The translations under genes were made by a program, and so were the position numbers. Positions 1 to 9,464 of a stretch of DNA of 64,000 bases are shown here, one piece after another. The stretch covers positions 186,001-250,000 of the forward strand of contig NZ_QRGB01000001.1 in the NCBI RefSeq assembly GCF_003449035.1, read 5' to 3'. The DNA is from Pedobacter indicus (GTDB lineage: Bacteria > Bacteroidota > Bacteroidia > Sphingobacteriales > Sphingobacteriaceae). Below the pieces are notes generated by a model. That model saw only the letters and a list, made by a program, of their open reading frames with translations. It ran no database searches and had not been told where the DNA came from. The number at the start of each line of letters is the position of its first letter. Position 1 is the stretch's first letter.

Positions 1-9
1 CACAATCTT

Positions 10-660
10 ATGAAAGGATTCACCAAACCCCTTTTTCTAATTATAGGCACGCTATTACTTGACCAAATCCTTAAATTTTGGATCAAGTTGAATATGACTT
101 TAGGTCAGGAGTTTCATATCATTAAGGATCGGGTAATCATCCACTTTACTGAGAACAACGGCATGGCCTTCGGCTTAGAATTGGGTGGTGAAACCGGGAA
201 GCTGGCGTTATCATTGTTTAGGATCATTGCTATTATTGCCATAGCATATGGGCTCTATCACATGATACGCCACAAATACCACCGGGGATTAATAATGAAT
301 GTTTCATTGATCTTTGCTGGTGCAGTAGGGAACATTATCGATTCGGTGTTTTACGGCGTAATCTTCAGTGAGAGCACTTGGTATACAAAAGCTGCGCTCT
401 TTCCTGCGGAAGGCGGATACTCGAGTTTCCTTCATGGAAAGGTTGTGGATATGTTTTACTTTCCTATCATTAGCGGGAATTTCCCATCTTGGTTGCCGCT
501 TTGGGGTGGACAAGATTTTGTATTCTTCAGACCTGTTTTTAACTTGGCTGACACCGCCATTTCAGTTGGGGTAATCCTTATCTTACTCGGTCAAAAAAGA
601 TACTTCAAAGAAGATATTCCATCAACCACCAATTTCAACAATGAGATTGTAGAGGATTAA
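10..660 (+). CDS. lspA: Lipoprotein signal peptidase (signal peptidase II)
   Basis: Inner-membrane aspartyl protease that removes the signal peptide of diacylated prolipoproteins, upstream of Lnt, which is also encoded in this window. The 216-residue product has four hydrophobic segments and the family blocks: ENNGMAFG near residues 48-55, GNIID near 110, VVDM with catalytic Asp near 147 and FNLAD with catalytic Asp near 181. It is longer than the usual 160-170 residues; the extra sequence lies between GNIID and FNLAD, in an aromatic-rich periplasmic loop, which as far as I recall is usual in Bacteroidota. ATG at 10; the upstream gene is outside the window. Confidence 0.95.
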   Translation: MKGFTKPLFLIIGTLLLDQILKFWIKLNMTLGQEFHIIKDRVIIHFTENNGMAFGLELGGETGKLALSLFRIIAIIAIAYGLYHMIRHKYHRGLIMNVSLIFAGAVGNIIDSVFYGVIFSESTWYTKAALFPAEGGYSSFLHGKVVDMFYFPIISGNFPSWLPLWGGQDFVFFRPVFNLADTAISVGVILILLGQKRYFKEDIPSTTNFNNEIVED

Positions 661-766
661 ACCTGCACCTTCTTTTTATTTTAAATTCTTGTTTTCTTAA
701 AAATAGCTGTTTTGTAAACAAATTTCAGTAAATTGGATTATAACTAATAATATTAAATCCAAAACC

Positions 767-3502
767 ATGAAACAGAAAATAGCTTCTCTTAAAAAGCTTC
801 AAGAAGAAGGGAAAAACATCCACAGACTCCCTTTCTCAATTCGGATCTTGCTTGAAAATGTTTTAAGAAATCATGACGGCTTTGCTATTACAGACGACCA
901 TCTTGATACGCTCGTTCATTGGGATGCAAACGGCACGGATAAAGATATTCCATTTAAACCAGCCAGGGTTCTTATGCAAGACTTTACTGGGGTACCTGCG
1001 GTCGTTGACATCACATCCATACGGGCTGAGTTTATAAGAAAAGGCGGAAATGGGGCAAAAATAAATCCCGCAATTCCAGTCGATCTAGTTATTGACCATT
1101 CAGTTCAGGTAGATTATTTCGGAACCGATTATTCTTATCAAAAAAATGTTGAATTAGAATATGAAAGAAATGCCGAACGCTATCAACTGTTAAAATGGGC
1201 ACAGCAAGGACTTACCAACATGACAGTCGTGCCTCCGGGCATGGGAATCTGTCATCAGGTTAACCTCGAGTATTTAGCGAAGGGGGTCGTAGAACGTGAC
1301 GGCTGGGCCTTCCCTGATACTTTAGTTGGTACCGACTCTCACACGCCCATGGTCAATGGTATCGGTGTTCTCGGTTGGGGAGTTGGTGGCATCGAAGCGG
1401 AAGCAGCTATGCTAGACCAACCCGTGTATTTTACCTGCCCACAGGTAGTCGGATTGAAACTTACCGGGGAAATCCCCGCAGGTTGTACTGCGACGGACAT
1501 GGTTCTTTCAATAACTAAAATACTGAGAGATACGGGTGTGGTAGGAAAGTTCGTCGAAGTATTTGGTGACGGCCTCAACAAATTAACTGTAACGGATCGG
1601 GCCACTATCTCTAATATGTCACCTGAATTCGGATGTACGGTTACTTATTTCCCAATAGATGACCAGACACTCGACTATATGGAACGTACGAATCGATCGC
1701 AAGAGCAGATTGATTTAGTACGGGAGTATTGTCAGGAAAATATGCTTTGGCGCACCGGAAATGAAGAAATAGAATATTCCAAGGTTGTTGAACTTGATCT
1801 AAATACGCTAGAGCCAACGGTGGCAGGACCGAAACGTCCGCAAGATAAAATTCTCGTAAAGGAACTTGATAAAAGTTTCTCTTCCATACTTAAAAGTGAC
1901 TTCCAAAGAAACTATGTTCCCTTCGACGATCGCCGGGAACATGCTTGGCTAAACGAAGGAGGTTCGGGAACTCAGTACGTTCGTGACAAAAACGATCATC
2001 ACGAAAATACGTTGACGATCGAACCAAACAGCTTGCGATCGGTTAAAATCAAACTAAAAAATGGCGAATATCGACTGAGCGATGGCAGCATTGTGATTGC
2101 AGCCATTACCAGTTGTACAAATACATCGAACCCGAGTGTGATGGTCGGAGCAGGCCTGGTTGCGAGGAAAGCGGTAGAAAAAGGCTTGCGCACACGGTCG
2201 TGGGTAAAAACAAGTCTGGCACCGGGATCTAAAGTTGTTACGAAATACCTAGATCGATCGGGTCTATCGGCCGACTTAGAAGCGCTGCGCTTCCATACGG
2301 TAGGTTATGGATGTACATCCTGCATCGGCAATAGCGGACCCTTGCCACGCCATATAGCAGAAGCGGTTGATAATAGTGAGATGATTGTCGCATCCGTATT
2401 ATCCGGAAACAGAAATTTTGAAGCACGGGTTCACCCACAGGTTAAAATGAACTTCTTGATGTCACCTATGCTGGTTGTTGCTTATGCATTAATTGGTCGG
2501 GTCGATGTTAATCTCCTCGAACATCCATTATCGTATGACCCGAACGGCGACCCGGTATACTTAAAAGATATCTGGCCTACCCAAGACGAGATTAACAGAA
2601 CGATCAAAGAAGCAATGCGAAAGGAAGATTTCAAAGAAGTCTATGATGTGATTTTTGATGGTGAGGAAGAATGGCAGAAGCTTGCGGCTCCGGAAGGAAA
2701 AGAGTTTATATGGGATAATTCATCAACCTACATTCGCGAAGCACCGTTCTTCCAAAACATGTCACATGAACCTACACCATTAACAGATATCGAAAATGCA
2801 CGCGTCCTTCTCTTTCTTGGTGACTCAGTGACAACCGATCATATATCACCAGCTGGCTCTTTCAACGAAGAAAGTGCCGCGGGGAAATATCTTCTTAGCC
2901 AGGGTATCGAACGAAAAGATTTCAACTCGTATGGATCACGTCGTGGTAACCATGAAGTCATGATGCGCGGGACTTTTGCGAATGTCCGGATCAAAAATAA
3001 AATTACAGACAAAGAAGGCGGTTATTCCACGTATTTCCCGTCGGGTGAAACCCTGACCGTATTTGATACAGCCATGAAATACAAAGAGGACAATACGCCA
3101 TTGGTTGTTTTAGCTGGAAAAGATTATGGTAGTGGTTCATCAAGAGACTGGGCAGCTAAAGGCTCAAGCTTATTAGGAATCAGAGCGGTGATTGCCGAGA
3201 GTTTCGAACGGATTCATAGAAGTAACCTTGTGGGTATGGGTGTTCTACCGATCGAGTTTCCTCCAGGGGGAAGCGCAGAGTCTTTAGGATTATCCGGCAA
3301 AGAAGAATTTACGATCACCGGAATTGCGGAAGATCTGAAACCATTCAAAATGGTCAAAGTTTCGGCTAAAAAAGAATCCGGTGAAATCGTTGAATTTGAA
3401 GCAAAAGCGAGATTAGACTCTGACATCGACGTCGAATATTTCAAACACGGCGGAATTCTCCAATACGTTCTTCGAAGCTACCTGAAACAATCAGAAAATT
3501 AA
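767..3502 (+). CDS. acnA: Aconitate hydratase, AcnA/IRP type
   Basis: TCA-cycle enzyme interconverting citrate and isocitrate through cis-aconitate, using a [4Fe-4S] cluster in the cytoplasm. The 911 residues match the AcnA/IRP1 class in length. The three cluster cysteines are visible: Cys450 in the ITSCTNTSNP block and Cys516/Cys519 in CTSC. The C-terminal swivel domain carries GDSVTTDHISPAG and the GSGSSRDWAAKG active-site stretch. It is monocistronic, with a strong hairpin terminator directly after the stop, shared with convergent serS. Assignment is secure; a 2-methylcitrate role cannot be excluded from sequence alone. Confidence 0.97.
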   Translation: MKQKIASLKKLQEEGKNIHRLPFSIRILLENVLRNHDGFAITDDHLDTLVHWDANGTDKDIPFKPARVLMQDFTGVPAVVDITSIRAEFIRKGGNGAKINPAIPVDLVIDHSVQVDYFGTDYSYQKNVELEYERNAERYQLLKWAQQGLTNMTVVPPGMGICHQVNLEYLAKGVVERDGWAFPDTLVGTDSHTPMVNGIGVLGWGVGGIEAEAAMLDQPVYFTCPQVVGLKLTGEIPAGCTATDMVLSITKILRDTGVVGKFVEVFGDGLNKLTVTDRATISNMSPEFGCTVTYFPIDDQTLDYMERTNRSQEQIDLVREYCQENMLWRTGNEEIEYSKVVELDLNTLEPTVAGPKRPQDKILVKELDKSFSSILKSDFQRNYVPFDDRREHAWLNEGGSGTQYVRDKNDHHENTLTIEPNSLRSVKIKLKNGEYRLSDGSIVIAAITSCTNTSNPSVMVGAGLVARKAVEKGLRTRSWVKTSLAPGSKVVTKYLDRSGLSADLEALRFHTVGYGCTSCIGNSGPLPRHIAEAVDNSEMIVASVLSGNRNFEARVHPQVKMNFLMSPMLVVAYALIGRVDVNLLEHPLSYDPNGDPVYLKDIWPTQDEINRTIKEAMRKEDFKEVYDVIFDGEEEWQKLAAPEGKEFIWDNSSTYIREAPFFQNMSHEPTPLTDIENARVLLFLGDSVTTDHISPAGSFNEESAAGKYLLSQGIERKDFNSYGSRRGNHEVMMRGTFANVRIKNKITDKEGGYSTYFPSGETLTVFDTAMKYKEDNTPLVVLAGKDYGSGSSRDWAAKGSSLLGIRAVIAESFERIHRSNLVGMGVLPIEFPPGGSAESLGLSGKEEFTITGIAEDLKPFKMVKVSAKKESGEIVEFEAKARLDSDIDVEYFKHGGILQYVLRSYLKQSEN

Positions 3503-3513
3503 GCTTCATACAG

Positions 3514-3549
3514 AAAGAGCCGTGTAGTTACTAAACACGGCTCTTTTTT
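3514..3549. terminator. Bidirectional terminator between acnA and serS
   Basis: Perfect 12-bp stem AAAGAGCCGTGT / ACACGGCTCTTT with a 9-nt loop, followed by a T run on the plus strand and preceded by an A-rich stretch, so it can serve both convergent genes. Confidence 0.88.
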
Positions 3550-3568
3550 ATAAAATTTTGACAACTAT

Positions 3569-4840
3569 TTAGTCAATAAAATCAAAACGGGTGTAGGGTC
3601 TTAATACATCCGGAATAGCAACACCTTTATCTGTTTGAAAATTCTCAAGTATCGCAGCGACAATCCGTGGTAGAGCCAACGCGCTTCCATTTAACGTATG
3701 AGCTAATTGCATCTTACCGTTTTCCCCCTTAAAGCGTACCTTTAAACGGTTACTTTGATAAGTTTCAAAGTTAGAAACTGATGAGACTTCCAACCAACGT
3801 TTTTGTGCAGCGCTCCACACCTCCATATCATAGGTTAGCGCTGAAGTAAATCCCATATCCCCTCCACAAAGCCGTAAAACTCGGTATTTCAAACCCAGCT
3901 TTTGCAGCAGCGTCTGTACGTAGGAGCTCATCTCTTCAAGTGTATCATACGATCTGGCGGGATGAACGATCTGTACCAGTTCAACCTTATCAAACTGATG
4001 CAACCTGTTCAATCCACGCACATGCGCCCCGTAAGAACCTGCCTCCCTCCTAAAGCAGGGCGTATAAGCACAGTGTTTTATAGGAAAGCTTTCTTCTTGC
4101 ACGATTGTGTCCCGATAAATATTTGTCACCGGCACTTCCGCTGTTGGTATAAGGTATAGATTGTCCTCGCCAATATAGTACATCTGGCCTTCTTTATCGG
4201 GCAATTGCCCTGTTCCGAAACCGGAAGCTTCATTGATTACTATAGGGGGTTGTATCTCGTAATAACCCGCTTTATCTGCTTCATCCAGAAAGAAATTGAT
4301 CAAAGCCCGTTGAAGCTTCGCCCCTTTACCTTTGTAAAGTGGGAAACCTGCCCCTGAAATTTTCGTTCCAGTTTCAAAGTCAATAATACCATATTTAACA
4401 GCGAGTTCCCAATGCGGCAAAGCCTCCTGCTGCAAGTCGGGTTCATCGCCGTATTGCAAAACCACCTCGTTATCTTCCGCAGTCAGACCTGCAGGCACGG
4501 AATCATGTGGCAAGTTAGGTATCGTTACCAAGAGATCTTGGAAGTCCTCTTCCAGTTTGTTAAGTTGTTCCGCGAAACTTTTTATTTGTTCCTTAAAATT
4601 CACAGAGCTTTGTTTGACAACCTCTGCTTCATCACGCTTTCCCTGACGCATCAATTCGCCAATCTCTCGTGCTGCCGCGTTTGCCTGTGCCGCCAGATTA
4701 TCCGATTCCGATTGAAGAGATCGCTTTTGCTCATCCAAAGCAATTAATTCATCGATTTTACCAAGCTCCTTAAAGCCGCGCTTATTCAAAGCTTCGATAA
4801 CTTTTTCTTTGTTTTCTCGGATATAACTAATCTGCAACAT
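3569..4840 (-). CDS. serS: Seryl-tRNA synthetase
   Basis: Class II aminoacyl-tRNA synthetase charging tRNA-Ser. The 423-residue protein has the N-terminal long antiparallel coiled-coil arm (about residues 30-110, rich in E/K/Q/A), then the catalytic core with motif 2 (FRREAGSYG and following) and motif 3 (SNRLKVRF region plus NGSALALPR near the C-terminus). Length is normal. It is convergent with acnA and divergent from rsmI, with about 60 bp between the two starts. Confidence 0.97.
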   Translation of the reverse strand: MLQISYIRENKEKVIEALNKRGFKELGKIDELIALDEQKRSLQSESDNLAAQANAAAREIGELMRQGKRDEAEVVKQSSVNFKEQIKSFAEQLNKLEEDFQDLLVTIPNLPHDSVPAGLTAEDNEVVLQYGDEPDLQQEALPHWELAVKYGIIDFETGTKISGAGFPLYKGKGAKLQRALINFFLDEADKAGYYEIQPPIVINEASGFGTGQLPDKEGQMYYIGEDNLYLIPTAEVPVTNIYRDTIVQEESFPIKHCAYTPCFRREAGSYGAHVRGLNRLHQFDKVELVQIVHPARSYDTLEEMSSYVQTLLQKLGLKYRVLRLCGGDMGFTSALTYDMEVWSAAQKRWLEVSSVSNFETYQSNRLKVRFKGENGKMQLAHTLNGSALALPRIVAAILENFQTDKGVAIPDVLRPYTRFDFID

Positions 4841-4899
4841 ATATTTGTGTTTTATGGCAAAGATAATAGTTAATAAATAAATCTATTAAAAAAAACAAA

Positions 4900-5583
4900 A
4901 TGCTCTACCTTGTTCCAACACCTATCGGCAACTTAGAAGATATAACCCATCGTGCCATACGGATATTGAAAGAGGTGGATATTATTTTGGCCGAGGACAC
5001 ACGCACGAGTGCACCGTTACTAAAGCATTTTGGAATCGAGAAGAGAGTACTCTCTCACCACCAGCATAATGAACATAAAGCGGTAGCGGAAATTATAAAA
5101 TTCTTAAAAGAAGGCCAGGATGTCGCTTTAATTTCAGATGCAGGCACACCAGCCATCTCTGATCCAGGTTATCTGCTTGTACGGGAAGCGATAAAAAACA
5201 ATGTTGAAGTAATCTGCCTGCCGGGACCAACAGCTTTTGTTCCTGCATTGGTTAATTCTGGTCTGCCGAATGATCGCTTCGTATTTGAAGGTTTCTTACC
5301 GATTAAGAAAGGACGGCAAACCAGATTAAAGGCTTTAATCAACGAAGAGCGAACCTTGATATTCTATGAATCACCTCATCGAATCGTCAAAACGTTGAAC
5401 GATCTTGCTGAGTATTTCGGGGGAGAGCGACCGGCTTCTGTATCCCGGGAAATCAGCAAACTGTACGAAGAGACTGTCAGAGGTAGTATCGAAGAGTTGC
5501 TTCACCATTTCCAATCGACTAATATTAAGGGTGAATTTGTAATTTGTGTCCAGGGATCTATCAGTAGAAATAAAAAAGATTGA
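4900..5583 (+). CDS. rsmI: 16S rRNA (cytidine(1402)-2'-O)-methyltransferase
   Basis: SAM-dependent methyltransferase of the tetrapyrrole-methylase fold that 2'-O-methylates C1402 in the 16S rRNA decoding centre. Signature blocks are clear: VPTPIGNLEDIT at the N-terminus, AEDTRTSAPLLKHFGI, and SDAGTPAISDPGYLLV. At 227 residues it is slightly shorter than E. coli RsmI (286) because the C-terminal extension is missing, a common variant. It is followed after 40 bp by the PH/SHOCT gene and lnt on the same strand. Confidence 0.95.
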   Translation: MLYLVPTPIGNLEDITHRAIRILKEVDIILAEDTRTSAPLLKHFGIEKRVLSHHQHNEHKAVAEIIKFLKEGQDVALISDAGTPAISDPGYLLVREAIKNNVEVICLPGPTAFVPALVNSGLPNDRFVFEGFLPIKKGRQTRLKALINEERTLIFYESPHRIVKTLNDLAEYFGGERPASVSREISKLYEETVRGSIEELLHHFQSTNIKGEFVICVQGSISRNKKD

Positions 5584-5623
5584 GCCAAAATAGGTATATT
5601 AGTCACGCATTATTTATACGAAA

Positions 5624-6235
5624 ATGAATATAGATCGTTATATCAATGAAGAGCAAGACCCTAAAACGGTTGAAAAGATTCTGGGCAAGCTACAGGACAT
5701 ACTCGATTCAGGAGAACTGGTAACTTATATAGCTGTTCAAAAAAAACCTGCTGTAAACCTTCTTCCTGACTCGATCGTTTTAACCAATAAACGTATTTTC
5801 CTATGCGAAGCCACCAACCTCGGCCTGAGTACGAATTTTGAAATCTTTCATTGGAACGAGCTTAAAACCATTACCTTCAAAGAGGAGTTTTTTGGCGCGA
5901 AGTTTACCATTGTGCCAACCGACGATGAGAACTTAACGGTTGATTACATTCCGAAAGTACAAGCCAGGAAGCTTTATCAATTCGCAAAAGAAGCCATGGC
6001 AAAGCAACAAGAACAAGAACGTTTGCATGAGGATAAACATCCTGTCACTGACGATACCGACCGGGACACAGCCTACCAAAATTTCAAGTTAATGCCAGAA
6101 GAAGAGCCCCTACTTAAAGAGGAAGAAGACGAACTTACCATGAAATTAAAGAAGTTGAAAACTCTTTATGATAAACAGTTAATAACCCAAGAAGAATACA
6201 ATAGTAAGAAGCAAGACCTATTAAGCCAGCTATAA
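5624..6235 (+). CDS. PH-like and SHOCT domain protein
   Basis: A 203-residue soluble protein. Residues about 25-125 look like a bacterial pleckstrin-homology-like domain: a beta-rich stretch with an ILTNKRIFLCE-type strand and a conserved FHW. Residues about 130-165 are a charged linker. The last 30 residues (LKKLKTLYDKQLITQEEYNSKK) form a SHOCT motif, a short C-terminal helical pair typical of bacterial membrane- or oligomer-associated proteins. No catalytic residues are visible. The stop lies two bases before the GTG of lnt, so the two are probably co-translated. Function unknown. Confidence 0.85.
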   Translation: MNIDRYINEEQDPKTVEKILGKLQDILDSGELVTYIAVQKKPAVNLLPDSIVLTNKRIFLCEATNLGLSTNFEIFHWNELKTITFKEEFFGAKFTIVPTDDENLTVDYIPKVQARKLYQFAKEAMAKQQEQERLHEDKHPVTDDTDRDTAYQNFKLMPEEEPLLKEEEDELTMKLKKLKTLYDKQLITQEEYNSKKQDLLSQL

Positions 6236-6237
6236 TC

Positions 6238-7869
6238 GTGAAAAACAACTATCTACTAGCTTTACTAAGTGGCTTCTTGCTCTGGCTAGCCTGGCCACCA
6301 TTAAACTACACGACTCCGCTGTTATTTATTGCTTTTATTCCACTACTCTTCGCGTTGGAAGAGATTATGCGTGGCTCTTATCAAAAGAAGGGTAAAAAAA
6401 TATTTCTGACTGCGGGCATTACATGCCTTTTCTGGAACACAGCAAGTATCTATTGGGTGTTTAACGCCGTTAATGAAATCATGCCAACTGTAATTGCCGC
6501 ATTGATTTCCCTCATCCCTTTTGGCCTCGGGGCCATGCTCATGGCTATTGCGTTCCGCTTATATTATCAATTAAGAAAGAAATACAGCTACACCATCGCT
6601 GCGGCAGGGTTAATTTCTTTTTGGATTGCTTATGAGCTCCTGCATCAGAGCTGGGACCTTTCATTCCCGTGGATGAATTTAGGGAATGGTTTTGCGGGAT
6701 TCCATCAGCTAGTGCAATGGTATGAATATACGGGCGTGTATGGTGGCACTATATGGGTGTGGCTTAGCAATCTTATTCTCTTCCAAATTCTATATACCTA
6801 CCGGCTCAATAATAAGAGGAACAAAATTGCGCAAAAAGGCATTATTATGCCTCTCGTCTGGTTGGCTATTATTATTATCCCATCTGTATTGTCAATTACC
6901 CGGTATGTAGGCTACGAGGAACATACAAATCCGGCCGAAGTTGTTGTCGTTCAACCGAACGTCGAACCGTACAACAAATACACAACAATGACAGTTGAGG
7001 ATCAGATTAACAACCTTATCCGTTTGTCAGATTCTATAGCCCAACCTAACACAGAATTCTTTATCTGGCCCGAAACGGCCATTTCGGAATTGACCAACGA
7101 AGAAACAATACATACATCCCGAGTCTTTATCAGATTACAAGATTTCCTAAATCGTTACAAAAACGGCAACATCCTATCAGGCATCGAGAGTTACCTGATC
7201 TATGATTCAGCGAAAACAAGCTCGGCACGCCCGTTGGAAAACGGTATGTATTGGGATGCGTTCAATGCCGCCGTTTTATTAGAGAACACAGGCAAAGTTC
7301 AGTTTTATCACAAGTCGAAGTTAGTTCCTGGTGTTGAAAAAATGCCCTTCCGGGAATCTTTATCTTTTATGACTCCATTATTTTCAGCATTCGGAGGGGC
7401 AACAGGGGCTTATGGATCACAGGAAGAACCATCCGTTTTTTACGCTCAGAGCGGAATCGGGGCCGCCCCTGTCATCTGTTACGAATCGATTTGGGGTGAC
7501 TATGTCGGCGAATATATTCAGAAAGGGGCGCAATTTATCGCTATCGTTACTAATGATGGCTGGTGGGGCAATACCTCTGGTAAAGATCAACACGTAGTAT
7601 ATGCAAAGCTCCGAGCTATCGAAAACAGACGATGGGTAGCACGTTCAGCCAATACCGGCATTTCGGCATTTATTAACCAACGTGGAGACATTGTCCAACA
7701 TACCAATTGGTGGGAGCCTACCGCTTTAAAACAGGAAATCAACCTAAACGAAGAGCTTACATTCTATACCAAACATGGAGATTATCTTGCCTATATCGGT
7801 ATAGGAGCGAGTTTTATTTTTCTTGTTCTGATCCTTATCAAATTAAGAAAGACGCCTAGCCAAACTTAG
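6238..7869 (+). CDS. lnt: Apolipoprotein N-acyltransferase
   Basis: Inner-membrane enzyme that adds the third acyl chain to the N-terminal cysteine of lipoproteins. The 543-residue protein has about seven hydrophobic N-terminal segments, then a periplasmic nitrilase-like domain with the Glu-Lys-Cys triad: Glu279 in WPETA, a lysine in HKSKLVPG (residues 359-361) and Cys414 in VICYES. A final membrane segment closes the protein. Start is GTG at 6238, directly after the previous stop. The 3' end overlaps convergent nadE by 14 bp. Together with lspA the window holds two of the three classical lipoprotein-maturation steps. Confidence 0.95.
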   Translation: MKNNYLLALLSGFLLWLAWPPLNYTTPLLFIAFIPLLFALEEIMRGSYQKKGKKIFLTAGITCLFWNTASIYWVFNAVNEIMPTVIAALISLIPFGLGAMLMAIAFRLYYQLRKKYSYTIAAAGLISFWIAYELLHQSWDLSFPWMNLGNGFAGFHQLVQWYEYTGVYGGTIWVWLSNLILFQILYTYRLNNKRNKIAQKGIIMPLVWLAIIIIPSVLSITRYVGYEEHTNPAEVVVVQPNVEPYNKYTTMTVEDQINNLIRLSDSIAQPNTEFFIWPETAISELTNEETIHTSRVFIRLQDFLNRYKNGNILSGIESYLIYDSAKTSSARPLENGMYWDAFNAAVLLENTGKVQFYHKSKLVPGVEKMPFRESLSFMTPLFSAFGGATGAYGSQEEPSVFYAQSGIGAAPVICYESIWGDYVGEYIQKGAQFIAIVTNDGWWGNTSGKDQHVVYAKLRAIENRRWVARSANTGISAFINQRGDIVQHTNWWEPTALKQEINLNEELTFYTKHGDYLAYIGIGASFIFLVLILIKLRKTPSQT

Positions 7870-9454
7870 CTACCAACGGTAAGTTTAATCCGCTTCCGAA
7901 TGCGCGGGGCGATACCCGTAAGGCTGGAGGTGTCTGAAACAGCTTGAATCCGACGCGGCTCATCAAGCGAACGATCCTGTCAACTTCATCTTCGTCGTGT
8001 CCTAAAGCAACTATTTGAGAACGGGTAAGGTTTTTTTCAATTAATAGATATAAAATCGGATCCAATACGTCATATAAAGGCAAACTATCGCTATCTTTTT
8101 GTCCAGGTTTGAGCTCAGCGGAAGGAGGTTTACTAATTGCATGTTCAGGGATAAGCTCTCGGTCGCGATTAATGTAATGAGCTAGTTGAAAGACTTGGGT
8201 CTTGTAAACGTCTCCTAAAACGCTAAGCGACCCAATCAAATCGCCATATAAGGTTCCATACCCCATAGCGGCTTCGCTTTTGTTTGATGTATTTAAAACA
8301 ATGTAACCCTGCTTATTTGATATGGCCATCAAAATAACTGCGCGCACCCTCGCTTGTATATTCTGCTCAGTCAAGTCTACATCGGAATCATCTACATCCT
8401 GAAAAACGGGGTCTAACGTCGCCATAAAAGCATCAAATCCGCCCTTAATAGGGACGATTTCATATTCAAAGCCCAAATTATTAGCGAGGTCTTCGGCATC
8501 CTTTACAGAATGTCCGGTTGAGTACATAGAGGGCATCAGGATACCTTTAACGTTTTCCGGACCCAGAGCTTGGCATGCCAATGCGGCAACGATCGACGAA
8601 TCAATACCTCCTGACAGTCCGATTAGCGCCTTTTGCAAACCATTCTTTTGGAAATAGTCTTTTATTCCTAAGACCAAAGCCTCGTATATTAACTCGACTT
8701 CGGTAAAGTGACCTTCCCTGAGCGGTTGCAAAGATTTAATAGATTTTTCTTCCAGTCTAAAGAGTTTAAAATCTTCTTGAAAAGCATGGAGCTCATCTGC
8801 ATATTCTTCCTTAGAATGAACAATCAATGATCGCCCGTCAAATATTAACTGTCCTTGAGCGCCGATTTGATTGAGTTCAACAATGCCGACTCCTAACTGT
8901 TTAGATGTTTCTCTCAATCTTTCTTTCCGTTGTTCATGTTCAACGTATGAAAAAGGATAATTTTTTAACGAAATTATAAAATCAACTGCGTGACCATGCG
9001 GATTGTCTAACATATCCTCAAGAGTTAATAGAATCGTACTGCCTTTTACTTCGATGAGGTCCGCGCCGCTTCCTCGTGAGAAGTAAGGAGTTTCCATGAT
9101 CAAGCCCTGATCACGAAGTTTCTGTTTAGAAATTACCTTTTTAATCTCCCCTTTACTGATAAATAATGCTGCATTATAAAGGAGTCCTGAATCGTCTTCA
9201 CGATAGGGGGCGCCAATAATACAATCAATAGATGAACAAGCGTTCGCTATTTCGCCGATAGCTTCATCCACTTGGTCAAGGAATGTATCTGACTTCAGTA
9301 AATCCAGCGCTGGTGTTCCTCCAACAGCCAATTCCGAAAAGACAATCAGATCGGCACCCTGTGCATAGGCAATTTGGATGGATTCAATGATCTTCTTGGT
9401 GTTGACAACGAAATCCGCGATCTTAAAATTTAGCTGTGAAATAGCAAAGTTCAT
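7856..9454 (-). CDS. nadE: NAD+ synthetase, glutamine-type architecture with an altered glutaminase site
   Basis: Last step of NAD biosynthesis, amidating nicotinate adenine dinucleotide. The 532-residue protein starts at the ATG at 9454 (MNFAISQL); a longer in-frame reading would run into the preceding gene. Residues about 1-245 are a nitrilase-fold glutaminase domain, and the C-terminal half is the ATP-pyrophosphatase domain with SGGIDSS near residue 280. In the glutaminase domain the Glu (ELAVGG) and Lys (KQKL) are kept, but the nucleophile position, normally ICED, reads TLED with Leu145 (codon CTT). I infer it depends on ammonia or a partner. It lies 10 bp after the upstream barrel gene, so probably in one transcript. 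Confidence 0.93.
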   Translation of the reverse strand: MNFAISQLNFKIADFVVNTKKIIESIQIAYAQGADLIVFSELAVGGTPALDLLKSDTFLDQVDEAIGEIANACSSIDCIIGAPYREDDSGLLYNAALFISKGEIKKVISKQKLRDQGLIMETPYFSRGSGADLIEVKGSTILLTLEDMLDNPHGHAVDFIISLKNYPFSYVEHEQRKERLRETSKQLGVGIVELNQIGAQGQLIFDGRSLIVHSKEEYADELHAFQEDFKLFRLEEKSIKSLQPLREGHFTEVELIYEALVLGIKDYFQKNGLQKALIGLSGGIDSSIVAALACQALGPENVKGILMPSMYSTGHSVKDAEDLANNLGFEYEIVPIKGGFDAFMATLDPVFQDVDDSDVDLTEQNIQARVRAVILMAISNKQGYIVLNTSNKSEAAMGYGTLYGDLIGSLSVLGDVYKTQVFQLAHYINRDRELIPEHAISKPPSAELKPGQKDSDSLPLYDVLDPILYLLIEKNLTRSQIVALGHDEDEVDRIVRLMSRVGFKLFQTPPALRVSPRAFGSGLNLPLVAKFG

Positions 9455-9464
9455 ATGATGTATA

